Assembly (NCBI RefSeq): GCF_009649685.1
Contig: NZ_WJPK01000001.1
Location: 1,492,760-1,556,759, forward strand
Direction: 5' to 3'
DNA: 64,000 nt
Origin: Flavobacteriaceae bacterium EG-1
GTDB taxonomy: Bacteria; Bacteroidota; Bacteroidia; Flavobacteriales; Flavobacteriaceae
Position 1 is the first letter of the stretch. Each line of letters begins with the position of its first letter. A program made the position numbers and the translations under genes. Under the pieces are notes generated by a model, which did no database searches, was not told the DNA's origin, and saw only the letters and a list, made by a program, of their open reading frames with translations. Below are positions 9,854 to 19,486 of the stretch, piece by piece.

Positions 9854-10236
9854 GCTAAATTTGTTTGTTAATATAAACTACTAGAATTTTGATAGCAATA
9901 TAATAGATAATTCTTACAATTGGAATTATTGCTAATTATAGAAAATTGACAAACTTTAATGGTTTAAAAGTCATTCAACCTTTGTTTTTATCCACTCGTC
10001 GAAGGAGTCATTTTTCCACTCACGTTTATCTACAATTTATCACCGTTTAAGCGCAATATTTCGGGTAAAACACATCATTTATCAGATGAAAATTTTAGCG
10101 ATTTTTAATTTCAATAACATGATTATCAGTATTTTACACTTAATCTGAAAAAAAATACCGTACACATAGTTTTTGGTGATTTCATGTAGTACTCGGACTA
10201 CTTTTACATCAGTAATAACAACAAAATTAATAAGCT
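9854..10236. other. Intergenic region with divergent promoters (383 bp)
   Basis: No gene is visible. It separates the minus-strand sulfatase from the plus-strand CAP lipoprotein. Two imperfect direct repeats, CCACTCGTC (9992) and CCACTCACG (10016), and a short inverted repeat GTAGT/ACTAC (10186-10201) are present. I could not assign a convincing -7 element for either gene. Confidence 0.5.
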
Positions 10237-10731
10237 ATGTTTCGTTTCAACCTTTTAATTCTTATCGCCCTTTTAACTTTAACTGTTTCTTGTTCTTCTA
10301 CTAATACTGAAGAAGCTGAATTGTACACAGAAATTGCTGCAACAAATAGTAAAGCGGAGATTTCTGAAATTGAACAAGAAGTAATTGATGTTGTAAATGA
10401 TTATAGAATATCTAAAGGTTTAAACACGCTACAATTTAGTACTGTAGCTTATTCCTATGCAACTGATCATAATAATTATATGATTGATGCCGGCAAAATT
10501 AGCCATGATAATTTTGGAAAGAGATCTTCAAATCTTTCACTTGAAACCAATTCGGAATATGTATCTGAAAACCTAGGTAAAGATTTTTACAATGCCGATC
10601 AAATATTAGAAGCATGGATCAATAGCCCAACTCACAAAAAAGTAATGGAAGGTGATGTAAACTATACAGCAGTAAGTGTGACTGCTGATGATAACGGAGT
10701 GCTGTATTTTACGCAAATATTTTTTAAGTAA
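10237..10731 (+). CDS. CAP/SCP domain lipoprotein
   Basis: The 164-residue protein has a lipoprotein signal (hydrophobic residues 5-16, lipobox TVSC with Cys19) and one CAP domain (about 47-163). Typical CAP landmarks are VNDYRISKGLNTLQ (about 52-65), HDNFGKR (about 88-94), SENLGKDF (about 109-116) and WINSPTHKKVM (about 127-137). Bacterial YkwD-like CAP proteins are secreted and of mostly unknown biochemical function. The gene is alone on its strand, with a clear terminator 40 bp downstream. Confidence 0.88.
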   Translation: MFRFNLLILIALLTLTVSCSSTNTEEAELYTEIAATNSKAEISEIEQEVIDVVNDYRISKGLNTLQFSTVAYSYATDHNNYMIDAGKISHDNFGKRSSNLSLETNSEYVSENLGKDFYNADQILEAWINSPTHKKVMEGDVNYTAVSVTADDNGVLYFTQIFFK

Positions 10732-10770
10732 ATCAAAACCAATTTATATAAACAAATAGCTTATTTTCTT

Positions 10771-10808
10771 AAGCCCTCTTTCTTGAAACAAAAGGGGGCT
10801 TTTATCTT
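10771..10808 (+). terminator. Rho-independent terminator after the CAP gene
   Basis: AAGCCCTCTTT pairs with AAAGGGGGCTT (11 bp with one G-T pair) and is followed by a T-rich tract. It ends the CAP transcript and argues against the open frame at 10783-10974 being a gene. Confidence 0.85.
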
Positions 10809-10886
10809 TTTAATCTTCTTTACTTCAACGCAGATAGGAGCCATAGAAATACATAATATTTTAAAAACAAACAAAATCTTCAAACG

Positions 10887-10979
10887 TATTTCATCCTATT
10901 TCCCATATAGAACTATGCATTTCGTCGATAAAAAGATACATTTCACCCAAAAAAATTGCAATATGGCAAAATAAATTTC
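10887..10979 (+). promoter_or_regulatory. Phased direct repeats and possible promoter upstream of the CHU_C protein gene
   Basis: Three related 9-mers lie on one face of the helix: TATTTCATC (10887), CATTTCGTC (10918) and CATTTCACC (10939), spaced 31 and 21 bp. Direct repeats about two turns apart are typical of LytTR-type response regulators, but no regulator is encoded nearby. TAAATTTC at 10972-10979 is a weak -7 candidate. The same kind of array precedes the gene at 17469. Confidence 0.5.
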
Positions 10980-11023
10980 GATCCTTTAAGTTACCGTAAG
11001 ACTAAACCTACAATATATTGTGT

Positions 11024-14000
11024 ATGAATCTTACAAATACTTTAAAAATTCGATTCTCTTTCTTACTTGCTAATATACTTTTTGGGATTTGTTCAACGTG
11101 GGCACAAACCAAAGATTATGCAACGACAATTGTTGATGAAGAACACGTAAACATTTCAGCTAATGCAGTAGATGAAAATCTAAACTCTAATGCAGAGATT
11201 ATGGCGAGTTCCGGAATTGCTATCGGAATAGGAGCTTATTCAGGAGTACTAGAACTAGGTTTTCCTCAGACTATTTCTGCAAACAAAACTAGTTATGTAA
11301 AAATAGAAACTGAAGACGACCTATTACCAAGCTTACTTGGTGGTAGTCTTGGAAACTTATTAGCTAATATAACAGGAACACTTCTTATTGGAAATCAAGA
11401 ATTTTCTGTAGAAGCCAAAAATGGAAGTACCACAGTACTTAGTAGAGCATCAAATTCAACAATTGGTTTTTCCAATGATGATTTACGAGTGGTTTCTGAT
11501 GCAAATAACAATTACTTTTTGGCAATTGCCCCATCTATCGACTATAATAGAATTAAAATTACGAATAGAATAGGTTCACTAATAGGGCTAAATAATACCA
11601 AAGCCTTAAATATCTTTGGTGCCTATAATAGTAGCGGCACAAGTAATTGTGGCACTCCTAATTACACATCATTTAGTGGTAATGGGATTACCCTTGACCT
11701 TCTAAATATTGGTGGTGCGGGAGTTACCAATCCTGGTGCCGCAATTGACCAAAATACAAGTACTTCTTCCGAACTTAGTTTAGGAATTTTAGGAGTTGCC
11801 GCAAGTATTGAACAAACAATTTATTTTGATACGCCATCGCATGAAGACGATAGTTTTTATATTCAATTATCTACTAACCCATCATTATTACAGGCGGGAA
11901 TATTAAATAATATTGAAGTAGTTGGTCAGAATGGCCCAAACAATATTGTATTTACTGACAATTTAAACAACCTCATAAATTTAGATGTACTAACGCTATT
12001 ACAAAGCAACTCAATGGCTACAATTGAAGTCCGTCCAGAGGCCAATGTTGATAGATTAACAATACGTTTGTCTTCTTTATTAAATGTAGCATTAGAACAA
12101 CAATTAGAAATTCATGAGGTATTTATTGGGCCAGGTTCTCCAATAATATCCGGAGGTTCGGAAAATATTAGTACCTGTTACAACACATCTACATCAATTA
12201 CAGCAACAGCTGAAGGTGATTCAAACACAGAAATAAGATGGTATGATGCGCCAGAAAATGGAAATTTATTAGCAACTGTTAACTCAGGAGAAACATTTAC
12301 AACACCTAATCTAACAACTGAAACTACATATTATGTAGCTTCGGCTAAAACTACTTGCACACAAGAATCTGTCAGAGTTCCAGTAACAGTAAATGTCGTA
12401 GACATACCTACAGCAAATGATATTGAAGTCTCTGGAAATGAATCTTCAGTTTGTTCTTCTAGTGAAGCTACTTTAATTCCTACAAGTGCAATTGACGGAA
12501 CATTTTCTTGGTATTTCGATTCAAATGGGAACAATGAGATTACTGATGGTTTGGTGGCAAGTGGTGTTACATATTCAATAGCATCAAATGGCACTTTAAG
12601 AATTAACAACTTAGATGAAGCTAATAGTCCTTATACTTATTATGTAAAAATAACGGAGGCTACTGCTTCTTGTGAAAATGCACCAGGTGATTATAAAGAA
12701 GTAATATTAACAGTTGTAGACTCTAATTTTGATGCCAACGTTTTAGTTGACACTGTATTAGATATCGATGACCTGGTTAGTATTTATCAGGGCGATACAG
12801 ATCTATCATTAACAGGAAACGTAACAGGAGATGTTGATGCTGGAGATTTATTATCACTTACTCTAAATAATATTTCTAGTAATGGAACATTAGACACCAA
12901 CTTAAATTTCAATATTGATATTGATGCAAGCAATTTAATAGACGCAGTCAGCACTGGAATAGAAACTACTATTTCTAATGGTGTATGCACAATAACAGGT
13001 CTTATACCTATAGATTTACCAGAATTACCACTTGACAACCTAACGCAAACATTTTGTGAAACCGAATTAGCTGTAGTTTCAGATTTACAGTTATCTCGAA
13101 ACGATATGGTATTTTTTGAAAGTTTAACCAGTAATGTTTTACTTGACGCTAATACACCTTTAGTAGATGGTGAAGTTTATGTAGCTGGTATTCTTGATAT
13201 CCCAACTTCAATTCTTAGTAGAGTTGAAGTTACAGTAAATATTATGAGTGTACCTGCTCCTACCACCAATTCTTCACAACAAACATTCTGTCAAAGCAGT
13301 AATCCAATTGTTGCCGATATACAAGTTAATGAGCAAGATGTAATCTTTTACGACAATATGTCTGATGGTAATGAAATAAACCCTACTACTCCATTAGTAG
13401 ATGGCGAAACTTACTATGTAGCTCAATCACAAGGGGGTTGCGAAAGTACAGATAGACTAGCCATTACAGTAACTCTTGGTGAAGATGATTCCATTTTATT
13501 GTCTGGACAATTTGAGGATGTTTGTCTTAATCGAGATTACACTTATTCAACAATAAGTGGCAAAGAGAATTATGTGTGGAACATAACAGGAGGTAGTATT
13601 ACAGCCGGTGGCACCTCAACAGATGAATCCGTAACAGTTAGATGGACAGCTTTACAAAACACTTCAATAAATCTATCTTATACGGACAGTGCAAATTGTA
13701 TTTCTGCTGCAGGTCTTAATCAATCTATCGCAACAGTTTCCTGTGGAGAAGTTTTAGGGGAAGAATTTGCCTTAATTGTCTACAATGAATTTACGCCAAA
13801 CAATGATGGATTTAATGATTTCTTTAAGGTAGACGGTTTAGAAGTTTATGACAATACAGTCGAAATCTATAATCGAAATGGCAGTATGGTTTTTAGTGCT
13901 ACAAATTACCAGAACACTTGGGATGGTATAGCAAATGTTAATGGGGTACTACGAAATGGTGAACATTTACCTGCAGGTACCTATTTCTACAAAATCAACA

Positions 14001-14050
14001 TACCTGAAATTGATCGTCACCTTGTAGGTTGGCTTCAACTAGCCAGATAA
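11024..14050 (+). CDS. Large secreted Ig-like protein with type B T9SS sorting domain
   Basis: The protein (about 1008 residues) begins with a signal peptide (SFLLANILFGICSTWAQ, about 11-28). The frame is open to a TTG at 11018, but ATG at 11024 gives a normal signal peptide. The long middle is low-complexity beta-rich sequence, including at least three Ig-like repeats of the kind with QTFCQSSNPIVADI and TPLVDGETYYVA (about 755-810). The C-terminal 95 residues are a gliding-motility-associated CHU_C sorting domain (YNEFTPNNDGFNDFF, then NTWDG and LPAGTYFYKI). It should cross the outer membrane by the type IX system and stay on the surface. PorP/SprF and OmpA genes follow at 44 and 11 bp, a standard adhesin-SprF-OmpA arrangement. 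Confidence 0.9.
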   Translation: MNLTNTLKIRFSFLLANILFGICSTWAQTKDYATTIVDEEHVNISANAVDENLNSNAEIMASSGIAIGIGAYSGVLELGFPQTISANKTSYVKIETEDDLLPSLLGGSLGNLLANITGTLLIGNQEFSVEAKNGSTTVLSRASNSTIGFSNDDLRVVSDANNNYFLAIAPSIDYNRIKITNRIGSLIGLNNTKALNIFGAYNSSGTSNCGTPNYTSFSGNGITLDLLNIGGAGVTNPGAAIDQNTSTSSELSLGILGVAASIEQTIYFDTPSHEDDSFYIQLSTNPSLLQAGILNNIEVVGQNGPNNIVFTDNLNNLINLDVLTLLQSNSMATIEVRPEANVDRLTIRLSSLLNVALEQQLEIHEVFIGPGSPIISGGSENISTCYNTSTSITATAEGDSNTEIRWYDAPENGNLLATVNSGETFTTPNLTTETTYYVASAKTTCTQESVRVPVTVNVVDIPTANDIEVSGNESSVCSSSEATLIPTSAIDGTFSWYFDSNGNNEITDGLVASGVTYSIASNGTLRINNLDEANSPYTYYVKITEATASCENAPGDYKEVILTVVDSNFDANVLVDTVLDIDDLVSIYQGDTDLSLTGNVTGDVDAGDLLSLTLNNISSNGTLDTNLNFNIDIDASNLIDAVSTGIETTISNGVCTITGLIPIDLPELPLDNLTQTFCETELAVVSDLQLSRNDMVFFESLTSNVLLDANTPLVDGEVYVAGILDIPTSILSRVEVTVNIMSVPAPTTNSSQQTFCQSSNPIVADIQVNEQDVIFYDNMSDGNEINPTTPLVDGETYYVAQSQGGCESTDRLAITVTLGEDDSILLSGQFEDVCLNRDYTYSTISGKENYVWNITGGSITAGGTSTDESVTVRWTALQNTSINLSYTDSANCISAAGLNQSIATVSCGEVLGEEFALIVYNEFTPNNDGFNDFFKVDGLEVYDNTVEIYNRNGSMVFSATNYQNTWDGIANVNGVLRNGEHLPAGTYFYKINIPEIDRHLVGWLQLAR

Positions 14051-14094
14051 TGTATCAATTTTAAAAATTAAATCAACCCAAATTATATCCAAGC

Positions 14095-15021
14095 ATGAAA
14101 ACAATATATAAAATAGCGCAATTCATTTTGTTCTGTGTATTTATTACAGCTACACAGTACACATTCGCACAGCAAGTACCACAATATACCCAATACATGT
14201 ATAATACAACGGTAATTAACTCCGCTTATACAGGTTCTAGCGAACATTTAGAAGCTTTACTCTTACATCGTTCGCAATGGGTGAATTTAGATGGTGCTCC
14301 AAAAGTACAATCATTTTCAGTTAATGGATTAATCAAAGATAAAATGGGTCTGGGCATTAGTGCAGTAAATGATAAAATTGGAGCCTCAAACAATCTAAAT
14401 ATAAATGCAAACTTTGCTTATCATATACAAACGGGGTATAAAACAAAATTAGGGCTTGGTGTTAATGCGGGGCTTGATGTCTTAAAAATAGATTGGTCCA
14501 AAGGTACTTATGAAAATAATTTAGATCCAGTTTTCACGGAGAATCTTAGCACAACAAGACCAGTTTTTGGGGCGGGTGCTTTTTTCTATAGTGACAGATG
14601 GTATATGGGTATTTCAACAAACAACATATTTAACTCTCAGGTTTATAGTGATAATGATGAAACCGTAACCGATAGAAAAAGTCAATATTATTTTATGGCT
14701 GGTTATGTTTTTGATTTATCTCAGAATCTAAAATTCAAACCTACTATTCTAACCAAACATGTATCAGGTGCACCATTGACTTTAGATTTTTCTGCGAATT
14801 TTTTAATTAAGGAAACATTTGCAATAGGTGCTGCTTACCGATATGATGATGCAATAAGTGCTTTAGCAGGATTCCATATTTCTAAAAGTTTCTTTTTAGG
14901 CTATGCCTACGACTATTCTATAACAGGTCTACAAAGTTATAATGATGGATCTCACGAAGTTATACTTAAATACACACTATTTAACACCAAAAAACGCGCA
15001 TTATCTCCACGTTTCTTCTAA
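14095..15021 (+). CDS. Type IX secretion system membrane protein, PorP/SprF family
   Basis: The 308-residue outer-membrane protein has a signal peptide (IAQFILFCVFITATQYTFAQ, about 7-26). The N-terminal motif QQVPQYTQYMYNTTVINSAY and the segment LHRSQWVNLDGAPKVQSFSV (about 60-79) identify PorP/SprF. These beta-barrels assist secretion or surface attachment of one cognate type B T9SS substrate, most likely the large Ig-like protein encoded just upstream. It lies between that gene and the OmpA gene. I did not use a specific symbol because many paralogs exist per genome. Confidence 0.93.
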   Translation: MKTIYKIAQFILFCVFITATQYTFAQQVPQYTQYMYNTTVINSAYTGSSEHLEALLLHRSQWVNLDGAPKVQSFSVNGLIKDKMGLGISAVNDKIGASNNLNINANFAYHIQTGYKTKLGLGVNAGLDVLKIDWSKGTYENNLDPVFTENLSTTRPVFGAGAFFYSDRWYMGISTNNIFNSQVYSDNDETVTDRKSQYYFMAGYVFDLSQNLKFKPTILTKHVSGAPLTLDFSANFLIKETFAIGAAYRYDDAISALAGFHISKSFFLGYAYDYSITGLQSYNDGSHEVILKYTLFNTKKRALSPRFF

Positions 15022-15032
15022 AACAAAAAACA

Positions 15033-16988
15033 ATGAAAAAACTACTACTATATACGTTAATGGGCTTTTGTTTAATAGGCTCGGCCCAAACAAAAGAGTC
15101 AAAAGCTGATGAGTTTTTCAATGATTTTAAATTTGACAAAGCTATTGTACTTTACAAAGAGTTAGCAGCTAAAAAAAACAGACCATCTATTCATATAATG
15201 CAAAATTTAGCTGCAAGTTACTTTAATATAAATGAGTACACTTTGGCCAAACCATGGTATGAGAAACTCTATAGAATACAAGGAAGAGAATTCGGAGAGG
15301 GAAATATTATAAAACTTGTTCAATGTCTAAAAGCTGATAATGAAAACGACCGAGCCGATAATTTATTAAAGGACTTTTATACTGATAAAGATCGATTAAA
15401 AGTTATAATGACGCAAAAGCGGTATTTAGATAGTTTAGAGCTTGTAAAAGAGAAATATGAAGTATCAAATTTAGCTTTTAATGGCAAAAAATCAGATTTC
15501 GCACCTGTGCAATTTAATGATAGATTAATTTTTGCTTCTGCTCGAGATACCATTAAATCAAATGGCGAATTATATCCATGGAACAAACAACCATATTTAG
15601 ATTTATATATTACAAACGAAAATGACGACACGTATATCCCCGAAAAGTTCTTAAACAATTTAGAATCTGCATATCACGATGCTACACTTACTTTCTCGTG
15701 GGATGGCGAGACAGTTTATTTTACTAGAAACTACTTAAAAACCAAAAACAAATTAAATACAAACGAGGATGGTCTATCTAATATGGAGATTTTAAGAGGC
15801 ACCATAGTTAATAACGAAATGATGAATGTAACTTCATTGAGTTTTAACAGTAAAAAATATTCTTGTGGTCATCCAGCACTTAGTCCAGATGGTAGGTTTT
15901 TATACTTCACTTCAAATATGCCGGGCGGATATGGTGAAAGTGATATTTATGTCGTGGAGCTTAACACCAATGGTGATGTACTTTCAGACCCAATGAATTT
16001 GGGCCCAGCAATTAATACTCGTGGGCGAGAAATGTTTCCATTCATACAAGATGAACGAATTTATTTTTCTTCAGATGGTCATTATGGTCTTGGTGGATTA
16101 GATGTATTTGGATCTGTAATTTTTTCTAAAACAGATTATTCAATGCCAATGAATATGGGAAAACCTATTAATAGTAACATGGACGATTTCTCATTTATTC
16201 GTGAGAAAGAAAAGGGAAATGGTTATTTTGCTTCAAACAGACACGGTGGAAAAGGTGATGATGATATTTACAGATTTTCTAAGGTTAAACCAATAGAATG
16301 TTTAGAATATTCCGGTTACGTAATAAATAAAATTACTAACGAACCTATAGCACAAGCTAGTTTAGAAATTAGCAATTCTACAGACGAACAAATACATATT
16401 CTTAGAACTGATGAGAATGGGTATTACAACGTTACATTACCATGTAACAGAGAAAACAATTTGCTTTTTTTTAAGGCTGGATTTTCAAGAGAAAGTGTAA
16501 AAATAATTACAGGGGAAGGTGTAGAAAATGCATCAACAAATAATATGGTTTATTTAACTCCATTCGAAAGTTTAATTGTAAAAGAGGGTAATGTTGAAAA
16601 AATAAAAGTAGATCCTATTTATTTTGACTATGATAAATCTAACATAACTACCAGAGCAGAAATTGAACTGGAAAAAGTGCTATTCGCAATGCGTAAATTT
16701 CCTGATATAAAAATCAAAATTGAATCGCATACAGATGCTCGGGGATCCGATAGCTATAATTTACAATTATCAGATGACAGAGCTAAATCTACTAGTAAAT
16801 ATTTAATAGCACAAGGTGTTGCAAGTTACCGAATAGTAAGTGCTAATGGTTTTGGCGAAACCCAATTAAAAAACAAATGTGCAAACGGAGTTCAATGTAG
16901 CGAACAAGAACATTTATTAAACAGGCGCTCAAATTTCATTATTGTTTCTAAAAATAACGAAAATGATAATTTAACTAATGCGAAATAA
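15033..16988 (+). CDS. OmpA family protein with TPR-like, PD40 and carboxypeptidase-regulatory domains
   Basis: This 651-residue envelope protein has a signal peptide (about 1-19, ending GSAQ), TPR-like helices (about 24-130), and a PD40/WD40-like propeller (about 150-420) with repeats such as LSPDGRFLYFTSNMPGGYGE and FSSDGHYGLGGLDVFG. A carboxypeptidase-regulatory-like beta domain follows (about 428-510), then a C-terminal OmpA peptidoglycan-binding domain (about 528-645: DPIYFDYDKSNI, ESHTDARGSDSYN, NRRSNF). The order matches SprE/PorE-like partners of PorP/SprF. It would tie the secretion machinery to peptidoglycan. It is the last gene of the three-gene surface locus and is followed by a very strong terminator. 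Confidence 0.92.
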   Translation: MKKLLLYTLMGFCLIGSAQTKESKADEFFNDFKFDKAIVLYKELAAKKNRPSIHIMQNLAASYFNINEYTLAKPWYEKLYRIQGREFGEGNIIKLVQCLKADNENDRADNLLKDFYTDKDRLKVIMTQKRYLDSLELVKEKYEVSNLAFNGKKSDFAPVQFNDRLIFASARDTIKSNGELYPWNKQPYLDLYITNENDDTYIPEKFLNNLESAYHDATLTFSWDGETVYFTRNYLKTKNKLNTNEDGLSNMEILRGTIVNNEMMNVTSLSFNSKKYSCGHPALSPDGRFLYFTSNMPGGYGESDIYVVELNTNGDVLSDPMNLGPAINTRGREMFPFIQDERIYFSSDGHYGLGGLDVFGSVIFSKTDYSMPMNMGKPINSNMDDFSFIREKEKGNGYFASNRHGGKGDDDIYRFSKVKPIECLEYSGYVINKITNEPIAQASLEISNSTDEQIHILRTDENGYYNVTLPCNRENNLLFFKAGFSRESVKIITGEGVENASTNNMVYLTPFESLIVKEGNVEKIKVDPIYFDYDKSNITTRAEIELEKVLFAMRKFPDIKIKIESHTDARGSDSYNLQLSDDRAKSTSKYLIAQGVASYRIVSANGFGETQLKNKCANGVQCSEQEHLLNRRSNFIIVSKNNENDNLTNAK

Positions 16989-17061
16989 AAAAATACAACT
17001 GTTGATTTAAATTAATAACATACACATTAGCAGAGTAATTTTAAGAAATTCTCCCGCAAAT

Positions 17062-17102
17062 AAAATGGTAAAGGCATAATATTATGCCTTTACCATTTTT
17101 TT
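17062..17102 (+). terminator. Strong rho-independent terminator
   Basis: A perfect 18+18 bp palindrome (17063-17098, arm AAATGGTAAAGGCATAAT) is followed by a run of seven T (17096-17102). It closes the CHU_C/PorP/OmpA transcript. Confidence 0.92.
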
Positions 17103-17103
17103 G

Positions 17104-17360
17104 CTTTATACTCCATTTGTAATTCTTCATTTAAAGATATACCAGCTACCATATATGTATATCATAATATAAATTTTTAAAAACAGAAACTATCTTTTGT
17201 TTAAAAAATTTTGATACTATTTTTCATTTTTCAACAATTGAATACGAATTACTTCTATTTTTACTTCAATATTTAAAACAACTATTTTAGTTTAATTAAT
17301 AATACGTTTTTGAAAATATTTTGAAAGTTGTAGTTCATCGGTTGTCTAAAAAATCATTTG
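17104..17360. other. AT-rich intergenic stretch without genes
   Basis: No open frame with coding character, RNA gene or repeat is visible here. Together with the terminator and the repeat array on either side it makes a 480-bp gene-free region between the OmpA gene and its truncated paralog. Confidence 0.6.
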
Positions 17361-17434
17361 TACTTCAACGAACGAAATGGACATTTCATCGAATACATAA
17401 TCGACATATTCCAATAAAAAGCAGACTATAATTG
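17361..17434 (+). promoter_or_regulatory. Phased direct repeats and -7 candidate upstream of the truncated OmpA paralog
   Basis: TACTTCAAC (17361), CATTTCATC (17382) and CATATTCCA (17405) are spaced 21 and 23 bp and resemble the array at 10887-10947. TATAATTG (17427-17434) resembles the -7 consensus TAnnTTTG and lies 34 bp before the ATG. A shared LytTR-type or other dimeric regulator is inferred. Confidence 0.45.
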
Positions 17435-17468
17435 TTAATATAGAACCCAATCTTGTAATTCTAAAATA

Positions 17469-19100
17469 ATGAAGTTTCCCATTTTTTTTGATATTCGAAT
17501 ACTACTTATTGTTAACCTATTTATCGTGAGTTCAATTTATGCGAAGGTTAAAAGCGTAGACAAAATATATAGAGAAACGTCAATAAATATTAGCCATTCT
17601 TCAAAATCTAACGAAGAATTATTAAATGAAGCAGACATACAATTTAACACATTTCATTTTGAAAAGGCCATTGAATTATATGGTGAAATTTTAAAATCAA
17701 ATACAGAGCCTTCGACACATATAATAAAGAATTTAGCTGATAGTTTTTTTAATATTAATAATTATTCTGAAGCTGGAGTTTGGTATTTAAAACTTTACGA
17801 TGCACAACAAGGTATTCTCGAAGAAAGTTATATAATTAAATTGGTTGAATGCTTAAAAGCAAATAGACAAATTAGAAAAGCAGATGAAATATTATTTAAA
17901 TTTTATGAAAATTCAAATCAATTAAAACTGATACGACACCAAAAAAATCACCTAAATAATCAAAGAAGAAAAAACGACAATTACGCCATAACCAATTTAA
18001 AATTTAATAGTACTGAGTCAGATTTCGGTCCGACCCTAAATAAAAATGGATTGTTATTTATTTCGTCTAGAGGCTATGAGAATACTAAAAAATTGTATAG
18101 AATAGCACAAGATACTGCTATTGGCGAAGCCTATTATTCGAGCGTTATTTCAGACTCCACCTTAACACCTTCCCTATCTTTTTCAAGAGATAGTAAAACT
18201 GTATATTTTACAAGAAATCAATCGCATAAATTTAATGAAGTAAATATAAAAAACCAGCAAATTTTACGAGCAACAATTCGTAATAATGAGCTTACAGACA
18301 TTAAAGTACTAAGCTTCAACAATGAGAATTATTCTTGTAATAATCCAACAATTAGTGCAGATGGTAAAGATTTGTATTTTTCTTCCAATATGCCTGGCGG
18401 TTTTGGTGAAAGCGATATTTATAAGGTATCCTTAAACAATAATGGTGATGTTATTTCTGCTCCAATAAATTTAGGATCAAAAATTAATACTGCTGGTAGA
18501 GAAGATTTTCCTTTTGTACAAGGCCAGCAATTGTTCTTTTCTTCAGATGCTCATTATGGCATGGGAGGACTTGACATCTTTAGTGCGCAAATAATTTCGA
18601 AATTAGAATTCGCTATTCCTTTAAATATGGGAACATCTGTAAATAGTTCTATGGATGATTTTTCATACATTGCTGAACGAGGCAGAAATATTGCTTACTT
18701 CTCTTCAAATAGAATTGGCGGTCATGGTAAAAGTGATATTTATCAACTTATAAAAAAAGAAGTTGAAGCTTTTCAAGAATATTCAGGTTACGTACTTGAT
18801 GAAAGTACAAAGGAGCCTATTGCCAATGCACACATTCAATTAAACTCAATACACAATAGTGTAAACTTTACATTTGAAACTGATAAAAATGGTTACTATA
18901 ATCTGAAATTACCCTGTAATAACCAACATAGAATGTTATTTTACAAAGAGAACTATTTAAACAATCTAATAGGAGTTAAAACCAGTTCAAAAGCAAGCAC
19001 CCCATCAACAGGTAATATTATTTATTTATCGCCTTTAAACAAAGCGGATAAGGCTGATAACAAAAGTGCTTCACTCATTAGCCAAACCAACAGTTTTTAG
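17469..19100 (+). CDS. PD40/TPR paralog of the OmpA protein, lacking the OmpA domain
   Basis: The 543-residue product is clearly homologous to the protein at 15033-16988: TPR-like region (about 45-150), PD40 propeller (about 165-425; [34 protein letters not shown]) and carboxypeptidase-regulatory-like domain (about 435-520). It stops right after the IIYLSPL segment, exactly where the other protein enters its OmpA domain. No remnant of an OmpA domain is visible before the convergent gene at 19121, so the loss is clean. A signal peptide (about 1-25) is present. Without OmpA it cannot bind peptidoglycan in the usual way; it may compete with or regulate the full-length protein. It has its own upstream repeats and no PorP partner. 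Confidence 0.85.
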   Translation: MKFPIFFDIRILLIVNLFIVSSIYAKVKSVDKIYRETSINISHSSKSNEELLNEADIQFNTFHFEKAIELYGEILKSNTEPSTHIIKNLADSFFNINNYSEAGVWYLKLYDAQQGILEESYIIKLVECLKANRQIRKADEILFKFYENSNQLKLIRHQKNHLNNQRRKNDNYAITNLKFNSTESDFGPTLNKNGLLFISSRGYENTKKLYRIAQDTAIGEAYYSSVISDSTLTPSLSFSRDSKTVYFTRNQSHKFNEVNIKNQQILRATIRNNELTDIKVLSFNNENYSCNNPTISADGKDLYFSSNMPGGFGESDIYKVSLNNNGDVISAPINLGSKINTAGREDFPFVQGQQLFFSSDAHYGMGGLDIFSAQIISKLEFAIPLNMGTSVNSSMDDFSYIAERGRNIAYFSSNRIGGHGKSDIYQLIKKEVEAFQEYSGYVLDESTKEPIANAHIQLNSIHNSVNFTFETDKNGYYNLKLPCNNQHRMLFYKENYLNNLIGVKTSSKASTPSTGNIIYLSPLNKADKADNKSASLISQTNSF

Positions 19101-19120
19101 TATATATAAAATCAAAATAA

Positions 19121-19486
19121 TTATTGAAGCTTTGGATTTGGATAATTATCTGATTGATCTTCAATAGTATTATCCAAACAAGTAAAATCTTTTTCAATTA
19201 GTATCGAAAGAATCTTACCATTGGCCAAATTGTAATTATACTTAAATCCAACTTTCTCATTAGTAGCCCACTCCCCTATCAAAGATTTAGAAATAACTAA
19301 TTCTATTTTATTTGACCTAAAATGTGCTTCGATATTTTGAATGGAGTCTGATAATTTTATGGAATAAACTAAAGTATTTTCTAAAAATTGAGTCTGTTCT
19401 TCAAAATAACCGATTTCACAAAAAGTTTTCACTTCAGATTGTGTTAATCTATAGCGAATTGAATTTCCTTTAATTCTAATTTTCAT
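19121..19486 (-). CDS. Small conserved hypothetical protein of the nir operon (DUF7009-like)
   Basis: This 121-residue protein begins MKIRIKGNSIRYRLTQSEV and has no signal peptide or membrane segment. I recognise it as a conserved Bacteroidota hypothetical, probably the family called DUF7009; that name is from memory and less certain. It is the last gene of the nirB operon, and its start overlaps the end of the precorrin-2 dehydrogenase gene by 11 bp, which implies translational coupling. The context suggests a role in nitrite reductase or siroheme function, but no active-site motif is visible. One Cys (C23) and a second (about C103) are present. Confidence 0.75.
   Translation of the reverse strand: MKIRIKGNSIRYRLTQSEVKTFCEIGYFEEQTQFLENTLVYSIKLSDSIQNIEAHFRSNKIELVISKSLIGEWATNEKVGFKYNYNLANGKILSILIEKDFTCLDNTIEDQSDNYPNPKLQ

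Noticed and set aside
10783-10974. 63-residue open frame after the CAP gene
   Set aside because: It starts inside a clear rho-independent terminator, has no similarity I recognise, and overlaps the repeat array of the next gene.
11018-11023. TTG start six bases before the chosen start of the CHU_C gene
   Set aside because: ATG at 11024 gives a standard signal peptide; a short ACAATATATTGT palindrome here (11010-11021) is too small to call.
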